64,000 nt of DNA from Astrothelium macrocarpum (taxonomy: Eukaryota > Ascomycota > Dothideomycetes > Trypetheliales > Trypetheliaceae), in NCBI GenBank assembly GCA_021030915.1, contig JAGEMR010000016.1:248001-312000 (forward strand), in the 5' to 3' direction. Positions 56,809-64,000 of the stretch are shown piece after piece. The translations under genes were made by a program, and so were the position numbers. The notes under the pieces are model-generated. The model made no database searches. It saw only the letters and a list, made by a program, of their open reading frames with translations, and had not been told where the DNA came from. Each line of letters begins with the position of its first letter. Position 1 is the first letter of the stretch.

Positions 56809-57630
56809 TCCCATCTTCAACATCTCAAACTGTTGTCGGTCCGGTTTAGAGTCCTCGCACCCAGGTGTTCACTAACGAGTATGCCAACCGATTCAGGAGC
56901 CCCTCAACCGATTTCGAGCGCTAAACGACGTCAAATCATTTCGTTGGAATTTCTTTCAAAATTCCTATATTGCTCAATTTCGTTGAGGTTCTCCTTAATG
57001 GCTTAATCGCATCTACGAAGCAAACATAGAATTTTTTTCAATGACTACGATGTTGAAGAACGTTAAAAAATGGCACACTCACTAGTGAACACCAGGCTGT
57101 TCGGGTGGTCGCTGAATGTGTAAATAGATCGCTTATTTCGCTGAGTAACTTGGTCTTTCGTTAAATGTCAGCTCATAATAGCCGGTATTGACTTCTATGC
57201 GTAGAACTTAGCTGAATTCGATAAATGTATAAGTTGGATTTTGGCTGATGTTAAATTGGTTTGGGGTATGGGAGCAAGGCGAGCATTGCAAGGACTGAAC
57301 TTGCCATTTTTCCAGTAACGTGTGACAAAATGCCCATGTGATAAAACAGCTTTAAACAATACGATCAGGTTTCCATCTAAGGATAAAATCGTCCAGCTGT
57401 CTTGTTGTTTGATCATATCCTTAGAAGGAAGGTACAATCTAAATTTTGCTGAGCTAACGTATACTACACTACACGTGAGAATTCGCAATTGTTCACTGTT
57501 ACAAGCATTGTTCGAGCTCCCCCTAGCAAGTTGAATTACCGTCCGTCCTTGAAGGTCCGAAGAAATTCCTGTGGCAAGTTGAATTACCATCTCGTCTCCA
57601 CCTATCGGGCTAGACACCGCACAACATTTC
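56809..57630. other. intergenic between convergent genes
   Basis: Holds the right copy of the HET-flanking repeat and a 15-nt direct duplication (57526..57540 and 57574..57588). No gene recognised. Confidence 0.5.
57063..57105 (+). repeat. right direct repeat flanking the HET gene
   Basis: Counterpart of 52618..52660, same orientation, about 4.4 kb away. Confidence 0.5.
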
Positions 57631-60393
57631 TCACAACTCCTCGTCTTCTGGCTCATCCGTACCGCATTCTCCCTCAGCCATATCCAGCATTTCCTCGATA
57701 TAATCCTTCGACAACTCCATCGACGCCTCATCCTCTATCAAACCGGATTCATTGCCACCCGCCTTCGTTGTACTCGGTCCCGGTCCAAAAGTATTCTCGC
57801 CGTGACGCACGTGGTCCTTCCCAGACTCCCCTTCAACGTGACCCCTCTGAACTTGCTTTACTCGCGTATTCAAAAGAGACGATCCCTCGGCGCCGACAAA
57901 GCCCTCAGTGGGGCCAACCAACCCATTCTTCTTCCTATAATCTTGAAGTATCTCATTCGCAACCCCCGAGAACGACTCTTCTGGCTCATCGCTTTCTTTG
58001 TCATGGATAGAATACCAATTCACGAGGTACCTCGTCTCGCCCAAATCGTTCCTATAGTGTCCGACAATCTCCTTGAAAAACTTGCCCGGGTCGTCACCCT
58101 CAAATTTGTAGCCTTCCGAAGAGGAGCCGGCAGAGGCAAGAGTGGGCGGATGTAGAAACGACGGAGCTGCAGCGGGATTCCCGTATGTTGGTATAGCTGC
58201 AATCTCTCTGGCTTTTCTGCGTGCCTCCATCTCTTTTTCTACCCGCTTGATCTTTTCCCGTAGACTATGAGGAAGCGCTTTTGAAGATTTGGCTGAGCCA
58301 GGACGTGCGGCAGTAGGACTGCCTACAGACTCGCCAGCAGTCGGCATCTCGAAAAAGTCATCACCCAAATCGAAATCGACATCGTCGTCGTCTTCAAGAT
58401 CGATGATGCTTGCAATATCGAGTTTACGCTTTGTGTTCTTGGCGAGGTCTTTGGCCGGCGCAGTGTTTTTGTTGGGAGGAGGAGCGGAGGGCGTTGGAAC
58501 AGTGACATTAGAAGCAACTTGAGAAGCATCCAAGTAACGAAGGCGACGTGGATCAAATTTGGAGTATTCACCTCCCAGAAGCTCAAGGGTTCGCTTTCCA
58601 CCTTCCGCTGACTGTAAAGAATTGACAGGTTGGCCGATTTGATTGAAGGTTGACAAGCCATTACCCATTCCGTGACCTTGGGCCATATTTCCAACTCCAG
58701 TCATGCCTGGATTCCTCAAAGTAGGTGCCTTTCTAGGAAGGACTGGTTTAGCGATTCGTTGCTCTTCCACAGGTCTGCCTGTAACTGGACCTGCAGCAAG
58801 TTGTTGACTGCTTAGCGCACCCATGACGCTTGCTGGCCGTTGGCTACTTGGTGGACGTGCCGTGCTTGTCACTTGTTGAATGCTCGGTGTATATGGCATG
58901 CTTACCGCCTGTTGCTGGGCTTGTTGCATTCTGTAAGTCAGTGTGACATTGTCCTTTAGGCTGAGTCCCAGAGGCAGTTCATCTCTGCTGTCGGCTCGTG
59001 GATAGTCTGGAAACAGCCTTTTAAGCTCGCCTCCTGGAGTCTTCTCCTGTGCCTTGCATGCGTAGCAAAACAGCTTTGCAAGTTCAACGACTGCACCAGG
59101 CTGGAAACCTGGTGAGGCACTTGGGCTCAGGCCTTTGTATGCCTCGAAAGCCTCTACATCGGTAGGAAATTTTTGGAAAAGACTTGGTAGGTGAAACTTT
59201 TGCTCAAGGCAAAGAAGGTGAACATAACCTACGACTCCCTTTGTAGTAGCGCCTAGGCCAGTGAAGGAAGCTTCGTCGAGCGCGACTCGTAAATCATTTG
59301 GATAGATTGTACCATAATGGTTTTGAAATAAGCACAACTGGAAACGACAACGATGAGTCCCAGAATCCTGGGCGCTTGTGCTTGGAACGGTGTCGGGTGC
59401 TTTTTGAATCCAGAGAGTCAAAGGAACGGATTCTTTGATGTGGTGCATAAAGAATTCGCGTAGTTCATCGGCTGTGAACACAGGCTTCTTTAATGTACCT
59501 CGTTTCGTACGGTTGAACGGAGCCTGGTTTCCTGCCCAGCGAGACGGAGTATCTCTATGAGCAGAGGGAACAACAGCAGTCGGGGGATCTTTCGATTGTG
59601 TTGTCGGCTTTACTGGTGTTTTTGGTGCACCAGGCTGGCCTGCATCCGCTTGGCGTTGACCAATTGCATTTCGCTTGCTGAGGGCCTCACGGGGAGATTG
59701 ACGCTGAGTCGTTTCCTGCTCCGCTATATCGTATACGCCAGCTACAAACGATCTAAGCTCGTCAAGACATTTCCTACAATACTCACGGCGGCAAAAATGC
59801 CGTTCATACTCTTCTTGAATATCCTCGGGAATTGGTTGATTGCGTGTTCCGAAGTCCTCGAGCAGTAGGTCGAAATGTTTCAGTTCGGCATCCGAGATTA
59901 TCTCTTGGGTCCTAAAGGCAGCAAATTGATGCCTGACACTATTGACAAACCTTCTTATGCTTGCGAAATCACCATTCAAATGGGCAGGGACCTGAACAGT
60001 CATATTCTGTGCTTCGCTGTGAGCGGCCGAGGAAATCGGCCATTGTTGTGTTGTTTGTTCCAAGTCGGATGCCCATGCAGGAACGTTAGTCATAGGCAAC
60101 CTACGATACGGTGCTAAGCTAGACTCTCGAGTCTGAATTATACTTCGGGGCGGAGGTGGGACGAAACCAGAATACAGATTGTCCGGATTCATGAACGTAG
60201 GAGCTGGTTGTGGGCCAAAAGGATACGGCCTGGCTGAATCAACAATTTTAGAAGTGCTTACATGATTTTTAGGATCGTACAAGTACATACCTGAAGGTTG
60301 AGAATTTATGGTCGTAGCTCGAGTGCGGAGTTCGAGGATCCGATGTTCATCTGCAATTCGTACACGTTTCTCTCCTAAAGGATTTGGAGCCAT
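57631..60393 (-). CDS. nuclear-type protein with chromodomain-like module
   Basis: Single exon, 920 aa, from the first ATG (60393). The N-terminal 110 residues are Pro-rich. A helical segment (about 140-215) includes RREYCRKCLDELRSF. A conserved block follows (about 310-480) with FTADELREFFMHHIKESVP, HRCRFQLCLFQNHYGTIYP and GVVGYVHLLCLEQKFHLPSLF. Then come a Gln/Pro/Ser-rich region, a basic/acidic tract with KRKLDIASIIDLEDDDDVD (reminiscent of a SUMO-interacting motif) and a chromodomain-like module (about 765-825): FFKEIVGHY, ETRYLVNWY, EPEESF, EILQDYRKK. The second cage Trp of canonical chromodomains is not evident. The acidic C-terminus and basic patches suggest a chromatin-associated protein; the exact role is unknown. 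Confidence 0.88.
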   Translation of the reverse strand: MAPNPLGEKRVRIADEHRILELRTRATTINSQPSGMYLYDPKNHVSTSKIVDSARPYPFGPQPAPTFMNPDNLYSGFVPPPPRSIIQTRESSLAPYRRLPMTNVPAWASDLEQTTQQWPISSAAHSEAQNMTVQVPAHLNGDFASIRRFVNSVRHQFAAFRTQEIISDAELKHFDLLLEDFGTRNQPIPEDIQEEYERHFCRREYCRKCLDELRSFVAGVYDIAEQETTQRQSPREALSKRNAIGQRQADAGQPGAPKTPVKPTTQSKDPPTAVVPSAHRDTPSRWAGNQAPFNRTKRGTLKKPVFTADELREFFMHHIKESVPLTLWIQKAPDTVPSTSAQDSGTHRCRFQLCLFQNHYGTIYPNDLRVALDEASFTGLGATTKGVVGYVHLLCLEQKFHLPSLFQKFPTDVEAFEAYKGLSPSASPGFQPGAVVELAKLFCYACKAQEKTPGGELKRLFPDYPRADSRDELPLGLSLKDNVTLTYRMQQAQQQAVSMPYTPSIQQVTSTARPPSSQRPASVMGALSSQQLAAGPVTGRPVEEQRIAKPVLPRKAPTLRNPGMTGVGNMAQGHGMGNGLSTFNQIGQPVNSLQSAEGGKRTLELLGGEYSKFDPRRLRYLDASQVASNVTVPTPSAPPPNKNTAPAKDLAKNTKRKLDIASIIDLEDDDDVDFDLGDDFFEMPTAGESVGSPTAARPGSAKSSKALPHSLREKIKRVEKEMEARRKAREIAAIPTYGNPAAAPSFLHPPTLASAGSSSEGYKFEGDDPGKFFKEIVGHYRNDLGETRYLVNWYSIHDKESDEPEESFSGVANEILQDYRKKNGLVGPTEGFVGAEGSSLLNTRVKQVQRGHVEGESGKDHVRHGENTFGPGPSTTKAGGNESGLIEDEASMELSKDYIEEMLDMAEGECGTDEPEDEEL

Positions 60394-61183
60394 GGCAAAT
60401 AAATGGTGCTGATGATTTAAGCAGGGGTCGGGACCACTGTGGCCTTTATTGAACCTGGAGATGGATAGGCGTCTAGAATGTCAAGCTCTGCGTAGTCTTT
60501 TACTACAGTTGTAGCAGAGGCTAGCTTTGGTAGTCGGATACGGCAAGTGACTCTTCCAAGGAGAATCAAGACCGACTGTCGTTAGGAATAATTGTTTCTG
60601 GTTGATGAGAGAATAGTCTCAGGTCATGCAACGAGCTGGTCAACCAGAGTTCTGACCAAAGCCGAATATTTGATGGTAGCGAAGAATATATAAACAACGG
60701 AATCCGCATTTGTGACTAGTACCTACGGAGGTCACATAACGGGAAGAACGTATCCACCGAGTGATCTCGGGCTGTTCTTTGCATAGTGGACTTCTGCTTC
60801 ATCACGCGTCAGTGACCCACATGATCACTCTGTGATCTTCGAAGCATACAAAATGCCAGCATGCCTGAACTTTAAAACAAGGCCTATCACATACCGCTCG
60901 GCATCATCCATTGGCGTGATAATGCCTTCCCAGACTTGCTTGCAGGACTCCTAGCATGATAGAATGAAAGACAGAGCTATATCATAATTGACGATTGACG
61001 CCACTCAAGACGAATAAAGAAGTCTCTCACCTACCGTAACAAATAAAAAAGAAGGACAAATCTCTAAACCAGCCCCCGAAGGACTATGGAGTGAGAAACC
61101 TCTCAGGCTACTCGGCGTGAGCCTTCATAGAGATTTTTTCCGACCGGTGTGGGGTTGCGCCGGGTTCTAAGTCCATACAAGCT

Positions 61184-61268
61184 GGACTCGAACCCAGAGA
61201 CGCTCGAGGGGAACCGATTTGGTTTCACGGTAAAGACTGATCCCTCCAGAAGTTTACCGCTAAGCCAC
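61184..61268 (-). other. tRNA-like A-box/B-box pair, probably a tRNA relic
   Basis: On the minus strand an A-box-like TGGCTTAGCGG (61258..61268) is followed 64 bases on by a perfect B box GGTTCGAGTCC (61184..61194). The T stem pairs imperfectly and no 7-bp acceptor stem can be formed, so it is probably a decayed tRNA or a tRNA-derived fragment, not a working gene. Confidence 0.3.
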
Positions 61269-62449
61269 CCAGGTGGCTCGCTGGGAATGGTAGATTCTGT
61301 GCTTGAATATATACCACCAAAGATTCGGGGGTCCTCTCAACATGTAATTCCCTACCTTCGCTCAATGCCAGCATGACTGAGACCATCCCACTTTACATAA
61401 CACACTTGGGCTAAAGGTCGGATCGACCGTATTCTGCTTCCAACTACGACAGCGTATTCTTTACAATAACTCGGTGACTACGGATCAAAAGCCTGTCTTG
61501 ACTAATTCCAAGGTGAGGGCTCTGGATTTGTGTCACAGCACGTGTGAGCGATAACCTGCTCGTGTGTACCGATAACTTATTATAGAGTTGGAATATCTCA
61601 TGCCCAGCGCACCTTTTGGATATTATGTGATAGACGCGTGATGCTCTTGTTCGTCGTGGCTTCTCCGTCGGTTTGTTGATATTCCTACACAAGTACTATC
61701 CGTCAGCTTTTCTTATTATAAAACTAATGAATATCTTATGATTTAATCGAAAACATTCAGAAGGTCTCCAAGCAAATGTTTCCACACAAAATTTCAGAAC
61801 AGGTCTGTGAATATGCATGTTTTCATCACAGGTTGGGAGCTGTTGATGGAACCAAAAACTCACTCTCATAAAAGATATGCCTTCACCAAGAAATGTTGAT
61901 AAGCTTGTGTTAGGAAGCCATTTCTGGCTTCGCTGGATTGCTCTGGAACGAACGACATGCATACCCAACACGCAAAGTCTTTGTTATCTTTGTTAGAAGA
62001 ACTTTGCCTGTGATAGAGTCGCTTATGTTATAAGCTTGAATGTTTTGCTCGTCACGACTCCCGATGCAGACTTCGGATGCATGAGAGGCATATTCAAAAC
62101 TCTGGCTCGCCATAGAGTGGATGAGATGGAAGTGAAGTGGCGCCCTGACTACAAGGGAAAACGATGATCCGCTTTCCGTCTCTAATCGGAGGTCCTCCTG
62201 CCCCCAATGCCACACCCTGTTAATTCACAATCTCTGATTTTCTACATGGATTATCATAATGCAGTGTCTCTGGACGAGTACATTCGATAGTGAGTGACCC
62301 GCGATGAACCTTGTGCTATCTTGACGAGGCAGTCACCTCCGGAGGCCTGGACGTGAGTCGGTGATCGTCGGGCCCGACGAGGAGGCACACTGAACCGTGC
62401 CAGGCAGTGGTCGGCCGCGTACTTGTGGCTGCCCCCATGCTTGGCAAGC

Positions 62450-62472
62450 TTCTAGCCGGTTCTTGTTCATTC
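62450..62472 (+). promoter_or_regulatory. step-type heat-shock element
   Basis: Three TTC triplets at 62450, 62460 and 62470, exactly 10 bp apart (TTC-n7-TTC-n7-TTC). This is the step-type arrangement recognised by Hsf1. It lies about 135 bp upstream of the TATA box and 285 bp upstream of the HSP20 start. Confidence 0.6.
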
Positions 62473-62606
62473 TGCAACCCTAAATCAAGGCCTGTGATAG
62501 GTTTGTAGGTAGGTTTGATGGTGATACGTGTTGTATGACGAAGCATGGATGACTGACAGAGTGGCGAGCATTCGTATGCTGCCGACTGCCTGTTTCGCCG
62601 AGGTGT

Positions 62607-62619
62607 ATCTATATAAACA
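62607..62619 (+). promoter_or_regulatory. TATA box of HSP20 gene
   Basis: TATCTATATAAAC, about 140 bp upstream of the start codon, in the position expected for a strongly inducible promoter. Confidence 0.6.
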
Positions 62620-62756
62620 ATATATGCTCTGGTAGACATCTCTCCATTTCCCTATCCTCAAATACTATCTACCATCATCAGTTTAAAATCCTCATTTGAT
62701 ACAAGACCCAAAGCTTCCTTGTCATACAAAATAAACAATCAGAATCTTCCTTCAAA

Positions 62757-63737
62757 ATGCCATCAATCCGTTACATGAACCAGTCAGCTCCATTCTGGGA
62801 CTTCATCGCCAGTCTCGAAGACCAAGGCACTTCCCACCCCTTTTTCAGCGCCTACACTGGCAACAATAACCGCGAGTCCGATAACAGTGAGAACGAGCGT
62901 GAAGGACCATGGGGCCCACCAGGCTGGGGCGGACAGTTCCCTCACCGTGGACGCCCCCGTGGTTCTCGCCACAACGAAGCCCATCCTCCACCAACAGGTG
63001 ATGAAAAAGACAATCAAGAAGCACCTCCACCAGAGTATGAAGACGCAGAGGCGGCTGCACCAGCTGGTGATGATGCTGGCGAAGGTCCATCAAACACACG
63101 CGATCCACGTCACCATCCATATGGCCATCCGCGTCACCACCATGGCCGTCATGGCCACGGCCGTGACTTCCCCCGTGGCTGTCCTGGTCGACGTGGTGGT
63201 TGGGGCGGACGCCATCGAGGTCCTCCACCATTTGGACACTTCCCCTTTGGCGGCTTCGGCGGTGGCTTTGGAGGCGCCTTCAATCCCGCCAACGTCGCCG
63301 AGTTTGTCCAATCCTATTTCAACCCTACAAACAACACCAATGACAACAATAACAATGATGCCCAAGCTGGTAACAGCAATGACTTCCGTCCCACGGTTGA
63401 TGTCTTTGACACAGAAACCGCGTACGTCCTCCATGCATCCTTGCCTGGAGCCAAGAAAGAGGATGTCGGTGTGAGCTGGGATGCCGAACGCTCTGAAGTT
63501 GTGATTGGCGGCGTCATCTATCGACCTGGAGACGAAGAATTTTTGAAGACTTTGGCGTTGGATGAACGCACAGAGGTCGGCCCCTTTGAGCGCAAGATCA
63601 GGTTGGGAAGCCGCGCGAACCCGGCGCAGGTGGATGTTGATGGTATCAGCGCAAAATTGGAAGACGGAATTTTGAGAGTAGAGGTGCCGAAGTTGGATAA
63701 GGATTATGTGGAGATCAGGAAGGTGGACGTGGAGTAA
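62757..63737 (+). CDS. HSP20-type small heat-shock protein (HSP30-like)
   Basis: Single exon, 326 aa. The long N-terminal arm contains an Asp/Glu/Pro-rich region and a His/Gly/Arg-rich stretch (about residues 110-180: HPRHHHGRHGHGRDF, then GHFPFGGFGGGFGG). The alpha-crystallin domain begins with FRPTVDVFDTETAYVLHASLPGA (about 208) and continues with VGVSWDAERSEVVIGG. It ends with RKIRLGSRANPAQVDVD and the signature ISAKLEDGILRVEVPK. The C-terminal extension is short (DKDYVEIRKVDVE) and lacks a clear I-x-I/V. Small HSPs hold unfolding proteins in the cytosol. Regulation by heat or proteotoxic stress is supported by the upstream HSE and TATA box. Confidence 0.95.
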   Translation: MPSIRYMNQSAPFWDFIASLEDQGTSHPFFSAYTGNNNRESDNSENEREGPWGPPGWGGQFPHRGRPRGSRHNEAHPPPTGDEKDNQEAPPPEYEDAEAAAPAGDDAGEGPSNTRDPRHHPYGHPRHHHGRHGHGRDFPRGCPGRRGGWGGRHRGPPPFGHFPFGGFGGGFGGAFNPANVAEFVQSYFNPTNNTNDNNNNDAQAGNSNDFRPTVDVFDTETAYVLHASLPGAKKEDVGVSWDAERSEVVIGGVIYRPGDEEFLKTLALDERTEVGPFERKIRLGSRANPAQVDVDGISAKLEDGILRVEVPKLDKDYVEIRKVDVE

Positions 63738-64000
63738 GGATGTGAGATGGGGGATAGGGATATCCTGAGAAGAAAGGGCTGGCAGATGGGATGGTCAGGG
63801 AGTGACAATGAAAAATAGATTGGTAAGTAGGTATGGTAAGCATTAAAGAAATCAAAGAAATATTGGAGGGAGATCAAGCTTCTGTATTATTATTATGATG
63901 TAAATTGTCTGCTTCAGATTCTGAAGGGCTAGATATAATATTCTAGTCGACTTATGACCGAAATCCCTATTTTGTTTCACCAATGCAAGTAGCATCGTGA

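Larger units (their letters stand above)
60394..62756. other. intergenic between divergent genes
   Basis: Promoters of the chromo-like gene (minus) and the HSP20 gene (plus), with a tRNA-like element at about 61184..61268. Short frames near 61.7-62.2 kb (minus) are not recognisable. Confidence 0.5.

Noticed and set aside
1..64000. CRISPR arrays, prophage or bacterial operon structure
   Set aside because: Intron-rich eukaryotic genes throughout; no regularly spaced short palindromic repeats.

Overview
The window comes from a filamentous ascomycete (Pezizomycotina). Almost every gene can be closed with 45-100 nt GT-AG introns carrying CTAAC/CTGAC-like branch points. The families are typical of the group: rhodopsin-like/PTH11-type membrane proteins, HET, DUF6594, a caspase-domain protein, an RGS-GPCR, GH6 cellulase and OPT transporter. 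A member of the Leotiomycetes is my guess, not shown by the sequence. All gene models were assembled by hand from splice signals, frame continuity and family knowledge; no search was run.

Layout. 0.9-33 kb is ordinary chromosome: an OPT transporter, a Cys-rich single-pass surface protein, a GPI-anchored Ser/Thr/Pro mucin with 14 twelve-residue repeats, a prolyl-4-hydroxylase-like dioxygenase, a deaminase-like/MYND-finger fusion, a GH6 cellobiohydrolase, a Dal5-type MFS transporter, a coiled-coil protein divergent from ribosomal protein S5, a conserved coiled-coil protein, a secreted epoxide-hydrolase-like enzyme, a short 2EXR/F-box-like protein and a seven-transmembrane receptor fused to an RGS domain.

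33-57 kb looks accessory: genes are sparse, intergenic DNA is long, and short degenerate TGAGC-rich repeats are dispersed through 38-47 kb. It holds two rhodopsin-like (PTH11-type) genes of five to six small exons, an intronless alpha/beta hydrolase, a cytochrome P450, an NmrA-type gene stump, a caspase-domain protein, a DUF6594 membrane protein and a large HET-domain gene. The HET gene is broken by one in-frame stop and one frameshift, carries a five-unit Trp-rich repeat in its C-terminal half, and is bracketed by diverged direct repeats. The caspase/DUF6594/HET cluster reads as a self/non-self or cell-death type neighbourhood.

57-64 kb returns to ordinary genes: a chromodomain-like nuclear protein and an HSP20 chaperone whose promoter has a step-type heat-shock element (TTC every 10 bp, three times) and a TATA box.
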